Shown: positions 41,135 to 50,101 of the stretch, in pieces
Layout of the letters: every line of letters starts with the position of its first letter
How positions within the stretch are numbered: position 1 is the first letter of the stretch
DNA from: Cellulomonas sp. NTE-D12
Lineage (GTDB): Bacteria; Actinomycetota; Actinomycetes; Actinomycetales; Cellulomonadaceae
Assembly: GCF_027923705.1 (NCBI RefSeq)
Contig: NZ_AP026442.1
Span: forward strand, 1,674,001 to 1,738,000
Direction: 5' to 3'
DNA length: 64,000 bases
The notes under the pieces: generated by a model
What the model was told of the DNA's origin: nothing
Database searches by the model: none
The model's input: only the letters and a program-made list of their open reading frames with translations
Program-made: the position numbers and the translations under genes

Positions 41135-41707
41135 TCACGGCCGCTGGCGAGCGCCGGTTTCGTCACGGCCCTGGACTGAGACCGCCCGTTCACGGTACCG
41201 GTCGGCTGCGGAACGCCACAAAGCGACGTAGGTAGTCCTGACCTGCGAGGCGACCATGACCACCAGGATCCCGACTACGACGACAGTCACGGAACCGGCG
41301 CCGGGCACACGATGCGCGGAGAAGGATCCCACCGCGTCACTGACACCCACGCCCACGAATGAACCGGCCACCAAGATCGCGACGTCGGTAGCGAGGACTC
41401 CGGCCTGCGATCGTTCGCGAAGCTTGTTTGCATAGATTGGAAGTAGGTGGTCGGCCACGTCGAAGCCGGATGCCCACGGGTCTGGGCACCGTGTGCCCCG
41501 TACCCGAGCATGCACCGGTGCGGCCGTGAGGGCCGCTACCTCCTCGGGACGGAGGAAGTCCAAGTCGCGGGGGTCCGACGTGGGGACCCGGCCTCGCCGA
41601 TCCTCCACGACCCGCCGCACGTCCCGCGCCTGTTGCACCGCGTTTCTCATTGCACGCGAAGCCGTCGCAACTACGGCGACAGCTACGGCGACCGAAACCC
41701 ACAGCAT
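41135..41707 (-). CDS. Membrane protein, unknown function
   Basis: A 190-residue protein starting MLWVSVAVAVAVVATASRAM, with one N-terminal helix, a soluble middle (RNAVQQARDVRRVVEDRRGR and RPEEVAALTAAPVHARV) and two further hydrophobic segments (ATDVAILVAGSFVGVGVSDA; VTVVVVGILVVMVASQV). The start at 41707 was chosen because it begins the first helix and follows GGTGAG, 8 bp after the stop of the next upstream gene. No family recognised. Part of a three-gene leftward operon whose first gene is split by IS3. Confidence 0.6.
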   Translation of the reverse strand: MLWVSVAVAVAVVATASRAMRNAVQQARDVRRVVEDRRGRVPTSDPRDLDFLRPEEVAALTAAPVHARVRGTRCPDPWASGFDVADHLLPIYANKLRERSQAGVLATDVAILVAGSFVGVGVSDAVGSFSAHRVPGAGSVTVVVVGILVVMVASQVRTTYVALWRSAADRYRERAVSVQGRDETGARQRP

Positions 41708-41714
41708 CGCCTGC

Positions 41715-42110
41715 TCACCACCGATCAAGGTCGGCTGAGTACGGTCGCGTGCTGGGCTTGACGGTGTCGGCAAGGAGCGCAACCCCAAGCCCAACAACTC
41801 CGACGAGAACCGCAAGCCCCAGCCACAGGGGATGCCATCGCGAGCCGAACAGTGCCGCATCCAGACAGGCGACAAGAACGCAGACGGCCGTCGCTAGCAC
41901 CCAACGGGTGGCACGCACCCTCGCCTTGATCCCGCGCCGGGCCTCGGGGGCCAGCAGGTACACCGGAACCGATCGCAAGGTTCCAGGCACCGAGACGGTT
42001 GGGTGTGCATCAGGAACAGGAAGGGCCCTAACCGTTCGCCACGTTCGCTGCAACAAGGTCAGAAATCTCACCCCTGCATGATGTCGAAGGGCACCGACAT
42101 GCGCGCTCAT
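41715..42110 (-). CDS. Small membrane protein, unknown function
   Basis: A 131-residue protein with a basic N-terminal part and two closely spaced hydrophobic segments (WVLATAVCVLVACLDAALF; WLGLAVLVGVVGLGVALLA). The start at ATG 42110 is supported by a reconstructed ATGA overlap with the gene that the IS3 element interrupts. The IS3 end is only 35 bp upstream, so this gene and the next may have lost their original promoter or may be read from the insertion. No family recognised. Confidence 0.55.
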   Translation of the reverse strand: MSAHVGALRHHAGVRFLTLLQRTWRTVRALPVPDAHPTVSVPGTLRSVPVYLLAPEARRGIKARVRATRWVLATAVCVLVACLDAALFGSRWHPLWLGLAVLVGVVGLGVALLADTVKPSTRPYSADLDRW

Positions 42111-42209
42111 CCGCGCGGGATGCGGTGGCATCGGGGGCCCGCGTGGAGCCTGACCCGCTTCTCCGGACACCTGGTCTGAGGTGATGATCGCCTCGGAGAG
42201 GAGTCCTGG

Positions 42210-42497
42210 ATGCCTGCCGCCAAGCCGCCGGAGTTCCGGCGTCGAGCAGTAGACCTGGCCCGCAGCGGCCAGCAGCCGGTCGCCAAGGTTGCGTCCGATC
42301 TGGGGATCAGCGAGTCGTGCCTGCGCCGCTGGATGGCCCAGGACGACGTCGACGCCGGCCGCCGCGAGGGGATCAGCACCGAGGAGCGTCGCGAGCTGGT
42401 CGAGCTGCGTCGACGTAATCGGGTGCTGGAGATGGAGGTGGAGATCCTCAAGCGCGCCAGCGCCTACTTCGCCCGGGAGAACGTCCTCCCGAAATGA
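42210..42497 (+). CDS. IS3 transposase OrfA
   Basis: A 95-residue protein: helix-turn-helix PEFRRRAVDLARSGQQPVAKVASDLGISESCLRRWM, then a leucine-zipper-like helix ERRELVELRRRNRVLEMEVEILKRASAYFARENVLPK. It overlaps orfB by 4 bp (ATGA), where programmed frameshifting usually makes OrfAB. Intact. Confidence 0.93.
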   Translation: MPAAKPPEFRRRAVDLARSGQQPVAKVASDLGISESCLRRWMAQDDVDAGRREGISTEERRELVELRRRNRVLEMEVEILKRASAYFARENVLPK

Positions 42498-43369
42498 GTG
42501 CCCGGCTGGTCCAGGAGCTGGCCGGCGACGGGGTGCCCGTCGCGGTGACCTGCCGGGTGCTCGGTATCTCCCGCTCCGGGCTCTACGAGGCCATCGTGCG
42601 CGCGCCCAGCGCCCGCGCGGTCGCCGACCAGACGCTGACCGCGACGATCACCGCGATCCACCACGGCTCACGGGCGACCTACGGCGCCCCGCGGGTCCAT
42701 GCCGAGCTGCGGCTGGGCCTGGGGGTCGCCTGCGGACGCAAGCGCGTGGCCAGGCTGATGCGGGCGGCGGGCTTGGTCGGGGTCTGCCACCGACGCAAAC
42801 GGCGCGGCCAGCGGCCCTTGCCGGCCCCGCACGACGATCTCGTCCAGAGGCGGTTCAGCGCCGACGGGCCGGACCGGCTGTGGTGCACCGACATCACCGA
42901 ACACCCCACGAGCACCGGGAAGGTCTACTGCGCCGCGGTGCTGGACGTGTTCACCCGCAAGATCGTCGGCTGGTCGATCGCCGACCACATGCGCTCCGAA
43001 CTGGTCGTCGACGCCCTGCAGATGGCGATCTGGCACCGCCAACCCGCCCCGGGCGCGATCGTGCACGCCGACCGCGGCAGCCAGTACACGTCCTGGATCT
43101 TCGGGCACCGGCTGCGCACCGCCGGCCTGCTCGGGTCCATGGGCCGGGTCGCCTCCAGCGTGGACAACACGATGATGGAGAGCTTCTGGTCGAGCATGCA
43201 GCGCGAGCTGCTCGACCGCCGGTCGTGGTCGTCTCGCGAGGAACTCGCCTCGGCGATCTTCGAGTGGATCGAAGGCTTCTACAACCCCGTCCGACGCCAC
43301 TCCGGCCTCGGCTACCGGTCCCCGAACGACTTCGAGGACCTCCACACCGCCGCCACCGCGGCAGCATGA
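42494..43369 (+). CDS. IS3 transposase OrfB
   Basis: A 291-residue DDE transposase. The HTH-like N-terminus (CRVLGISRSGLYEAI) precedes the catalytic core with LWCTDITEHPT (first Asp), IVHADRGSQYTS (second Asp) and SSVDNTMMESFWSSMQREL (Glu). C-terminal IFEWIEGFYNPVRRHSGLGYRSP is typical. Full length and apparently functional. Confidence 0.95.
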   Translation: MSARLVQELAGDGVPVAVTCRVLGISRSGLYEAIVRAPSARAVADQTLTATITAIHHGSRATYGAPRVHAELRLGLGVACGRKRVARLMRAAGLVGVCHRRKRRGQRPLPAPHDDLVQRRFSADGPDRLWCTDITEHPTSTGKVYCAAVLDVFTRKIVGWSIADHMRSELVVDALQMAIWHRQPAPGAIVHADRGSQYTSWIFGHRLRTAGLLGSMGRVASSVDNTMMESFWSSMQRELLDRRSWSSREELASAIFEWIEGFYNPVRRHSGLGYRSPNDFEDLHTAATAAA

Positions 43370-43635
43370 TCAACCAACCGCACCTGTCCGGGAAACCGGG
43401 TCAGGCTCCCGTTGACGTGAGGGCACGTTGTGAGAGCAGCGCGGGTCGACGTCAAGTCGGTCACACAGATCTCGTAAACCGTGTCTCGGCTAGGAGAGAC
43501 GGCATTGGGCGAACCGTCGTTGCCGCCGCACTCGATGGCGACCGGGGCGACTTTGCCTTGCGCCGCCATGGCGCGGCGATGGCCCAAGTCGCCGGAGCCT
43601 CCGGCGGCGCTAGTGCGGTAGAACGTGTGGGCGCG

Positions 43636-44004
43636 TCACTCTCGGTGGCTGCCGGGCCTGCACCCGAGCCGCGCGACCCAGTCGCCGATTCGAGCCCGTG
43701 CGATGGCGAACCGTTCGTGCCACAGCAGCGGTGCGTCGTGCGGTGCTGTGGTCGCGAAGGAGCCCTTCCAGGACAGGTGCAGGGCGGAGAGCTCTTCGAT
43801 GAGCTCGGGGTGTTGGCGCCAGCATTCGGGGAGGGTGCGGTGGTCGAGTTGGTAGCGGTCGGCGAGCCAGAGCACCCATAGGTCGAGGCTTTCGAGGAAG
43901 AGGTGTTCGTCGTCAGGTGTCTGGGCGGACCAGGCGAATACAACGGGTGGTTGTCGTGGCTGCGTCAGTCGGGGCGGCGGGTAGAAGCCGTCGGGCTGGG
44001 TCAT
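43636..44004 (-). CDS. DUF4913-like protein
   Basis: A 122-residue acidic/hydrophilic protein: VVFAWSAQTPDDEHLFLESLDLWVLWLADRYQLDHRTLPECWRQHPELIEELSALHLSWKG, then APLLWHERFAIARARIGDWVARLGC. This Trp-rich pattern matches the DUF4913 family often encoded beside actinobacterial relaxases; function unknown. It starts 12 bp after the relaxase stop and is likely cotranscribed with it. The 226 bp between it and the IS3 target duplication holds the first part of the IS-split gene. Confidence 0.78.
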   Translation of the reverse strand: MTQPDGFYPPPRLTQPRQPPVVFAWSAQTPDDEHLFLESLDLWVLWLADRYQLDHRTLPECWRQHPELIEELSALHLSWKGSFATTAPHDAPLLWHERFAIARARIGDWVARLGCRPGSHRE

Positions 44005-44016
44005 TACGGGGTCCTC

Positions 44017-47000
44017 CTAGCGCGAGGTGGGCGGGGTTGAGCTGAGGGCGGCGCCGCGGGCTGCGGTCTTGGCGGGCAGCCTGTCGTGATGGGCCGAGGT
44101 GGTGGTGATCTCGCCGAGCCAGGCGGCGTGGGCGGCTGGGTCCAGGGGTTCGGGCCCGAGTCTGTCCAGCCAGTGCGGGTGGGTCTGGAGGGCTGCGTAG
44201 GTCAGCGCGTGTATCCGTTCGTCGATGAGCTGGTTGACCTGGGTGAGCAAGTCACTCCCGGTGGTGTCGAGCCCGGTCGCGTCTGGGACGGCGCCGATGT
44301 CGCGGGCTTCGTCGCCGTGCCGGTCCAAGTACGACCGAGCCCCAGACAGGAGCTCTGACGCGGGATCCGTGCGGGGCTCGAAGGCGGTGATGAGATTGCC
44401 GAGAATGACGTCCGCATCCGGCGCGAGTCTCGCGAGGAGGTCGAGCGTCGTGAACACGCGTCCGGCGTCGGGGGAGCGCGTCAACCGGTCTATTGCCGGT
44501 TGCGTCATCCCGTGGTCGGCGAGGGTCTGGGTCCATCGGGTTTGGGCGGCGTCCGCGTACAGGGTGCGGGCGATGGGTTCGAGCCGCCGCAGGGATGTGG
44601 CCTCGTCCTGCCGGGTGGCAATCGTGGCTGTGGCGGACTGTTCGGCGCCGGTGGTGGCCAGGACGCGAGTGAGGATGTCGTGGGCGTCGAGGCCGGCGTG
44701 CGGGTCGGGCAGACCGTCGCAGTCGGTGTCGAGGGTGTCGGTGGCGACGTAGAGGTGGTTGGCCTCGCGGCCCCGGGTCATGGCGACGTAGAGGTTCTCC
44801 CGGGTCATGCCGGCGTGGGTGAGCACGTGCGCCCGGTCGACGGTGATGCCTTGGGCGCGGTGCGTGGTGGTGGCGTAGGCCAGCTCGACGTGGTCGGCGA
44901 CGTACTGGGCCGGGAGCACGACAGGGTCGCTGTCCTGCGAGCCGGCGGTGCCGACGACGCCACGGCGGGCCAGGCGGGTCCGTGCGGGGGCGACGGTGAG
45001 GGACCCGTCGGGGTTGATGTGGTGCACGTCCCACAGGTCCCCGTTGCGCACGTACCCGCCGGCGGTCCTCAGGTGTCGGTCGTTGAGGCGGGTGACGATC
45101 CGGTCGCCGACCCCGAGGGAGGTCCCGGTGCGGGTGGTCAGGCCGCCGGGGGCGACGAGCCCGTCTTGGACGCGGTCGTTGTGGGCGCGGGTGTTCAGCG
45201 CGGTGACGGTGGCGGTGTCGGGGGCGAGCAGGACGGTGGTGTAGCCGGCGGCCACGTCGGTCGACCAGGCGGTGTAGGCCTCCTCGAGCATCGATTCCCC
45301 GGGCCCGGCGTGGATCCGCCCTGCGTCTTGGTAGGTCTCGAGGACACGGGGGTTGCCGTCACGGAGGGCGGTCGTGGCGACCGCTTCCCAGGGGTGGGTG
45401 AACCGCCACAGGCTGCGCAGCCGGGCCCCGCCGATGCGGGTGGCGAGCAGACCGAACGCGCCGCCGGCGTCGACGGCGGACAGCTGGGCGTGGTCCCCGA
45501 CGAGCAGCACCTTGGCCCCCGCCGCGACGGCTTGGCGGGTCAGCTCGTCCAGGGCGAGGGTCCCGGCGAGGGACGCCTCGTCGACGATGAGCAGCTGGTC
45601 CGGTTGCAGGGTCCAGTGCTGCTGCTGGCGGTGGTAGTCGACCAGGGCAGTGTCGATGGTCCGCAGCCGGGTCAGGTCGATCCCGCTGGCGCGCTCACGC
45701 AGCGTCGTCAGCTGGTTGATCACACCTGCGCGAGTGATGGCTCCGGGGCCGGTGGACTCGTGCAGCCACTTGGCCGTGTTCTCACAGCTGATGCCCAACG
45801 CTCCGGCGAGGTTGGCCGCTGCGGTGGAGGACGGTGCGAGTCCGATCACGGACCCGTGCCCGTGGGTCCGTTCCCAGACCGTGCGCACCGCGGCCAGCGT
45901 GGTCGTCTTGCCGGACCCGGCAGGGCCGACCAGCAGGTCGACCAACCGCTTGGATCCCGCGATCGAGCGGACCGCCTCAACCTGGTCGTTCGCGAGCCGG
46001 CCGTCCGCGTCGCCGGGGAGGACCAGGGCGTCGTCAAACAAGGGAGCGGTCGGCGCCGTGAGGTCGGCGGCCGCATTCAGGAGGCGGATTTCGGCGTGGA
46101 GGATGACGGCGTCGGTGTACGTGTGCTCGTCGGGCCGGTCGAACACCGTGCCCCCGTCGGGACGGGTGTACCGGCCCGTTGCCTGAAGCACGGCCGGGGC
46201 CTCGAGGCTGATGCACCGCCCCAACGCCGCGTCGGTGACCGTGTCCAGGAGCTCGAGGCGGTCGGCCGGGGAAGCGGTGATCAGTGCTCGGGTGACGCGT
46301 GCTGCTTCGGAGAACACGTTCCACCGGGTCCAGGTCGAGCGCCGTTCGCGCACCCCGGCCAGCACCTGCCCGGCCAGGTCGTCGATGACAAGGCCCGGAA
46401 CAGCCCCTGCCTGAACGGGTCGCACTTGCGAGTGACGGAGGCCCGCCGCGGTGAGGTCGCGCGGTGACATTCCGGTGACATCGGTGGCCCGCCGCCGCCA
46501 CCTGCTCAAGAGCTCGCGCAGCGGGGAGATCCGTTTGGTGGGGCGGGTGGCGCGGGTGACCTGCTGGCGCAGCCGGGTGATCTCGATCCGGTTCGGCGCC
46601 CGCCCGTGCCCGGCGGCGAACCCGGCCACGGCGGTCGTCATGGCTTCGTCGATCTGGCTGGTGCGCTGGGAGAACGCCGTCATGAGCTCATCGCTGATCC
46701 CGTCGAGCTCGAACGCCAACGACCGGTGCGCACCCCGGGACCGCCACCCCCACCCCACGGGCAGCCGACGGGACAGCTCGTCGACCAGGAACCCGTTGTA
46801 GGCCTCGGAGACTGCGACGACCGCGTGGTGCAGTGCGCGGGAGTCCACCGACCGCCACGCGCCGTCGCGGCCTTGGACCTTGTTGGCCAGGACCACGTGG
46901 GTGTGCAGGTTCGGGTCACCGGCGCGGGAGTCCCAGTGGTCGAACGCCACCGCGACCGCCCCCAGCGTCGCCTCCTGCCGACACCCGGCGTGCCCGGTCC

Positions 47001-47388
47001 GGGTGTAGAGGGCCCGGTCCTGCAGGACGTCCATCGCCTGCTCGACCGCCGCGGCGTGTGCGTCAGTGACAGCCTGCCGGGTCCTTTCGTCGGCCACCGC
47101 CCACAGGGTCGAGACGGACTTCATCGCGGTGAACGTCAGGTCGAACCCGGCGACCACCGGCGAGGTGTCCCGGCCCAGCTCCACCCGGGTGATCGCCTCG
47201 ACCGCCGCCTGCCGGGCCGGCGGTGACATGTCCGCCGGGAGCGCCTTGACCTGGGCCGCGACGCGGTCGGCGGGCGAGACCACAGCCGGGTAGGCCCGAC
47301 CGAGCGGGACACCGGTGAGCGGGTTCAGTCCGTGCGCGAACAGCCGCGACATCCCCACCTCCTCGACCACCGCGCCCGCAGAGAGCAC
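44017..47388 (-). CDS. MobF-type relaxase/helicase (TraA-like), lacking its catalytic-tyrosine N-terminus
   Basis: The open frame from 47388 gives 1123 residues. It has the TrwC-type histidine triad (His151, then HTH at 162-164 in DPNLHTHVV), a RecD-like helicase with Walker A GPAGSGKTT (488-496), Walker B LLIVDEAS, VLLVGDHAQLSAV, and the UvrD C-terminal motif AYATTTHRAQGITVDRAHV. MobF relaxases nick oriT with a tyrosine near residue 12-20, which here lies upstream of an in-frame TAG (47521-47523). Initiation inside the frame, as at the GTG at 47388, would make a product without that tyrosine. The downstream helicase part is intact. Confidence 0.88.
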   Translation of the reverse strand: MLSAGAVVEEVGMSRLFAHGLNPLTGVPLGRAYPAVVSPADRVAAQVKALPADMSPPARQAAVEAITRVELGRDTSPVVAGFDLTFTAMKSVSTLWAVADERTRQAVTDAHAAAVEQAMDVLQDRALYTRTGHAGCRQEATLGAVAVAFDHWDSRAGDPNLHTHVVLANKVQGRDGAWRSVDSRALHHAVVAVSEAYNGFLVDELSRRLPVGWGWRSRGAHRSLAFELDGISDELMTAFSQRTSQIDEAMTTAVAGFAAGHGRAPNRIEITRLRQQVTRATRPTKRISPLRELLSRWRRRATDVTGMSPRDLTAAGLRHSQVRPVQAGAVPGLVIDDLAGQVLAGVRERRSTWTRWNVFSEAARVTRALITASPADRLELLDTVTDAALGRCISLEAPAVLQATGRYTRPDGGTVFDRPDEHTYTDAVILHAEIRLLNAAADLTAPTAPLFDDALVLPGDADGRLANDQVEAVRSIAGSKRLVDLLVGPAGSGKTTTLAAVRTVWERTHGHGSVIGLAPSSTAAANLAGALGISCENTAKWLHESTGPGAITRAGVINQLTTLRERASGIDLTRLRTIDTALVDYHRQQQHWTLQPDQLLIVDEASLAGTLALDELTRQAVAAGAKVLLVGDHAQLSAVDAGGAFGLLATRIGGARLRSLWRFTHPWEAVATTALRDGNPRVLETYQDAGRIHAGPGESMLEEAYTAWSTDVAAGYTTVLLAPDTATVTALNTRAHNDRVQDGLVAPGGLTTRTGTSLGVGDRIVTRLNDRHLRTAGGYVRNGDLWDVHHINPDGSLTVAPARTRLARRGVVGTAGSQDSDPVVLPAQYVADHVELAYATTTHRAQGITVDRAHVLTHAGMTRENLYVAMTRGREANHLYVATDTLDTDCDGLPDPHAGLDAHDILTRVLATTGAEQSATATIATRQDEATSLRRLEPIARTLYADAAQTRWTQTLADHGMTQPAIDRLTRSPDAGRVFTTLDLLARLAPDADVILGNLITAFEPRTDPASELLSGARSYLDRHGDEARDIGAVPDATGLDTTGSDLLTQVNQLIDERIHALTYAALQTHPHWLDRLGPEPLDPAAHAAWLGEITTTSAHHDRLPAKTAARGAALSSTPPTSR

Positions 47389-47574
47389 CGATCGGTCGGT
47401 AGTGGGGTCCGCAAGACCGGCCAGGCCTCGGCCGAGCCAGCGGCCCGGCGGGTTGCCCGACTCCAGGTAGTACGCCGTGACCGGGGCCGGCCCGGTGCGC
47501 TGGCAGTCACCGGTGGCGACCTACCGCAGCAGGTACCGATACCCGGCCCCAGCGGACAGCCGGTGCGTCGTCAT
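47389..47574 (-). pseudogene. N-terminal piece of the relaxase, interrupted by an amber codon
   Basis: The same frame continues upstream of 47388 as AYYLESGNPPGRWLGRGLAGL, a hallmark of actinobacterial TraA relaxases, and further as MTTHRLSAGAGYRYLLR from ATG 47574, which carries the expected catalytic tyrosine (GYRYL). Between them the codon at 47523-47521 is TAG, where the family usually has an ordinary residue. A single base change or sequencing error would explain it. Without suppression, nicking activity should be lost. Confidence 0.75.
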
Positions 47575-48003
47575 CACCACCGCCGACCACCCCACCTCGG
47601 GCCGCCGCGCGCGTAGATCCCCACATCAGCGGGAGGGCGGATCCGCCGAAACACGCGACGGCGTCGGCCCGAACCAGAGCCCGGGTGCCAGAGGTGTCTA
47701 GCGGGTTGATGGCGGGGGCCCGGCAGGTCGATGGCGGCGGGAGGGTCGGCAGGTGCTGCGGGGCGGGGGGAGTGGGGGGCGGATGCGGTGCGCGAGGAGT
47801 GATCGGGCGGTGATGGTCGGATCGATGGGAGCCGGGGCCTTGGGGGCCGGAGATCACGGGGCGCAGCGGATCTCGGCGTCGCGTGTTTCGTCGATTCCGC
47901 ACACCCGCTCATGAGGGACGGAGTCGTCCACAGAACATCGGCTGCCGGCCACGTGGACGCTGGCGTCGCATGACCCTGGGGCCGAGCGGGATCGGAGGTC
48001 ACT
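47575..48003. other. Intergenic region between divergent relaxase and hypothetical genes
   Basis: A 430-bp gap between divergent genes, the usual place for oriT and two promoters. I see the imperfect direct repeats TTGATGGCGGG (47704-47714) and TCGATGGCGGC (47728-47738), and G-rich tracts, but no strong inverted repeat, so oriT is not proposed by sequence. Confidence 0.4.
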
Positions 48004-48429
48004 ATGAGCTACACCTGGTCGACGGGCGCCGCTGCGGTGCTCGAGCACGTCGGGAACGACTGGGCAGGGGTGTGGTCGCTGCTGTTCGCCGCGACCAAGG
48101 CCACCTTCCGCCTGTCTCTGCTGGTGCCGCTCGACCTGGGAGCCGAGCTGGCCTACGCCGCGATGGATTCCGGGGAGGCGCGCGACGAGGTCGGCTGGGC
48201 GCACCCCGACGTGCCGCTGGCGGCCCTCGCTGTCGATCTGGGGCCCGCGGGCCCCAGTCTCGACGTGGCGGACACCTGCTCTGTGATCGTCGGCCTGCTG
48301 GATGGCGCACTGCACTGGCTGACTCCGCTCGGCGCCGTCGACTGCGCGCCGAGCGACCGGCAGCTCGCGCGAAGGGTCGGTTCGAAGGTCTTTGCGGCTC
48401 GCGACGTGCTGGCGGCCCTGCGGTCATGA
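48004..48429 (+). CDS. Hypothetical protein (141 aa)
   Basis: A 141-residue protein beginning MSYTWSTGAAAVLEHVGNDW and ending with a helical tail (SDRQLARRVGSKVFAARDVLAAL). Moderately hydrophobic stretches (LLFAATKATFRLSLLVPLDLGAEL) but no clear transmembrane helix. The gene lies opposite the relaxase and overlaps the next gene by ATGA. No family recognised; likely part of the mobilisation region. Confidence 0.6.
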   Translation: MSYTWSTGAAAVLEHVGNDWAGVWSLLFAATKATFRLSLLVPLDLGAELAYAAMDSGEARDEVGWAHPDVPLAALAVDLGPAGPSLDVADTCSVIVGLLDGALHWLTPLGAVDCAPSDRQLARRVGSKVFAARDVLAALRS

Positions 48430-49841
48430 GGGCGACCTACGGTGACCTCGTCGGGCGCGCCGGGGTCGACATCCACACCGGCCTGCTGCAGGTGATGCGC
48501 CGGGGTTTCCAGGACCCCACTCAGGCCCAGAACACCGTCGGCACGTACTACGACCTGCTGGCCGCCCTGCGCAACCACGCCTGGTGGCTGCTCGACCCGG
48601 CGAAGGCTCGCCCGGCGGACCTGCCGCCCCAGGGCCGGGGTCGGCCCGACCACGATGACCTGGACCTTGTCGCGGCGAACCTCTTCGCCAGCCTGGGTCC
48701 TCTCACGCAGCGACCCGTGCCGATGCCGTACCCCGAACCGACGTTCGACCACCCGTGGCGCGACGCGGCCGTCAAGCTCGGCGTGGCCACCGACCTGCTC
48801 GCCACGCACGTGGGCCCCCGCTACGAACCGCGCTCCGAGCAAGCAGCCCTGGTGCTGGACCCCGAGCAACGCCACGGCGCCCTTGCGTTCATCGCCGCAC
48901 TAACGGACCTGACCCTGAACGCCGACTCCGCGATCGGCGCCGCATGCCGACACCGCGACATCCCCTGGGAGCAGGTCAACGCCTGGCTCCCGGACCGGTC
49001 GACCAGCAAGTCGCTGACCCACCGGCTGCACAAGCTCGCGGCTGACCACGAGCACGGACGCGGACTGCGCGACGTCACCACGAATCTCTACCCCGTGCGT
49101 GAGGGCGACCCGGTCGTCGAGCTCGGCGACCGCATGCTGCGCCTCCGACACGCCGCCTGGCAGCTCGCCGAGACGACCCCGGACTACTCCGTCGTGACGC
49201 TGCACGACCTGGCCGGCCTGGGCATGGCAGCTCATCTGCACACCGCCCACGCCCATGGCATCGACTTCCGCGCGTCCAGCTCGCTGTCCAATCGCCTCGT
49301 CTCAACCGCACGCGCGTTCCAACGACTCATGGTCGACCTGGACGACTACCTCGCCCCGGGCCCGCCGGACCCGGGGATCCGGGTCGAGATCCTCGCCGCT
49401 CGCCAGATCCTCGCCGAGACCGTGCCGCTGCACCGGCCCGCGCACACGCTGACGATCTCCGACCCGAAGACGCGCGAGACACTCGAGGTACTGCACGGCG
49501 CGTGCGACGTGCTTGCCCAGGTCGCCCGCATGAACCAGACCACGTACGCGACCCTCGCCCGCTCGGATTTGGTACACATCCCGACCCGTCTCGTGGATGG
49601 CGAGACTCTCAGCGAGGACCCAATCGCCGCTGCGGCCAAGTTGACCGGCGCCCGCCGGATCCCCGCGCCCGCAGCCCGCATCAGGGCGACACTGCACCTC
49701 TACGAGGCCATTGGTGCGGTCACCGGCCATGTCCCGCCATATGCGGTGCCCTTGGCACGAGCGAAACAGTACGGGCCTCCGATCCTCTTCCGACCTGCGG
49801 AGTTCGAAGGACGACCGTGGCTCTCGCCGGACCTGGACTGA
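48426..49841 (+). CDS. Hypothetical protein of the mobilisation region (471 aa)
   Basis: A 471-residue, mostly helical protein (YGDLVGRAGVDIHTGLLQVM, TYYDLLAALRNHAWWLL, LALIAALTD-like helices, SLTHRLHKLAADHEHGRGL). No nucleotide-binding or catalytic motif seen. It is coupled to the preceding gene by ATGA; the pair is transcribed away from the relaxase. Proteins of this kind recur beside relaxases in actinobacterial elements, but the function is unknown. An upstream in-frame extension (from 47883) was rejected because it overlaps the other gene. Confidence 0.65.
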   Translation: MRATYGDLVGRAGVDIHTGLLQVMRRGFQDPTQAQNTVGTYYDLLAALRNHAWWLLDPAKARPADLPPQGRGRPDHDDLDLVAANLFASLGPLTQRPVPMPYPEPTFDHPWRDAAVKLGVATDLLATHVGPRYEPRSEQAALVLDPEQRHGALAFIAALTDLTLNADSAIGAACRHRDIPWEQVNAWLPDRSTSKSLTHRLHKLAADHEHGRGLRDVTTNLYPVREGDPVVELGDRMLRLRHAAWQLAETTPDYSVVTLHDLAGLGMAAHLHTAHAHGIDFRASSSLSNRLVSTARAFQRLMVDLDDYLAPGPPDPGIRVEILAARQILAETVPLHRPAHTLTISDPKTRETLEVLHGACDVLAQVARMNQTTYATLARSDLVHIPTRLVDGETLSEDPIAAAAKLTGARRIPAPAARIRATLHLYEAIGAVTGHVPPYAVPLARAKQYGPPILFRPAEFEGRPWLSPDLD

Positions 49842-49865
49842 CCGACCCCGCCGATCTCTGCGGGT

Positions 49866-50067
49866 CGGTCGGACTTGTTGCTGCGGGCAATGCTGGGCAC
49901 GGTCCCGGAGTCCCTCGCGATCTGCCCGCTCGACGCCTCGCCCCGGCAGACGACGGCCACGACATCCCTACGGAACTCCTTCGGATGAGGTTTGGGCACG
50001 GTGTACATCCTTCCAGCGGGACCCTCGTCCCCACAGGTCGGGTCTCACCTATCCGTGAAGCAGCCCC
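49866..50067 (-). mobile_element. Remnant of an IS3-family element
   Basis: The DNA at 50041-50067 resembles the terminal repeat of the IS at 62280-63540 (shared ACGGATAGGTGA on the minus strand), and the frame from 50008 begins MYTVPKPHPKEFRRDVVAV, very like that element's OrfA (MCTVPRPYPMEFRRDVVAV). After about 45 codons the similarity stops. It is a one-ended fragment left by deletion, next to the 471-residue gene. Confidence 0.75.
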
Positions 50068-50101
50068 CCGCCCGCGGCCCCAACTCAATGTGACACAACA
50101 T

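Larger units (their letters stand above)
42145..43409. mobile_element. IS3-family insertion sequence (1265 bp)
   Basis: Inverted ends share GGAGCCTGACCCG and partly matching sequence beyond (left from 42145, right to 43409). A 3-bp duplication CGT flanks it (42142-42144 and 43410-43412), as expected for IS3. It contains complete orfA and orfB. It is inserted in the leading gene of a small leftward operon. Confidence 0.93.
42107..43569 (-). pseudogene. Small gene (about 64 aa) split by IS3
   Basis: Removing the IS3 element and one CGT duplication joins 43569-43410 to 42141-42107 in one frame, with MAAQGKVAPVAIECGGND near the start, TSTRAALTTCPHVN at the junction and RCHRIPRG before a TGA. That TGA overlaps the ATG of the next gene at 42110 (ATGA), which strongly supports the reconstruction. 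The product has four cysteines and no recognised family. As it stands the gene is broken and yields only its first 53 or so codons fused to IS3 sequence. Confidence 0.65.

Noticed and set aside
44500..46467. A 655-codon plus-strand frame inside the relaxase
   Set aside because: Antisense to conserved helicase motifs; Gly/Val-rich shadow.
47575..48003. oriT next to the relaxase
   Set aside because: Position is right, but no convincing inverted repeat or nick-like motif was seen, so only the region is described.
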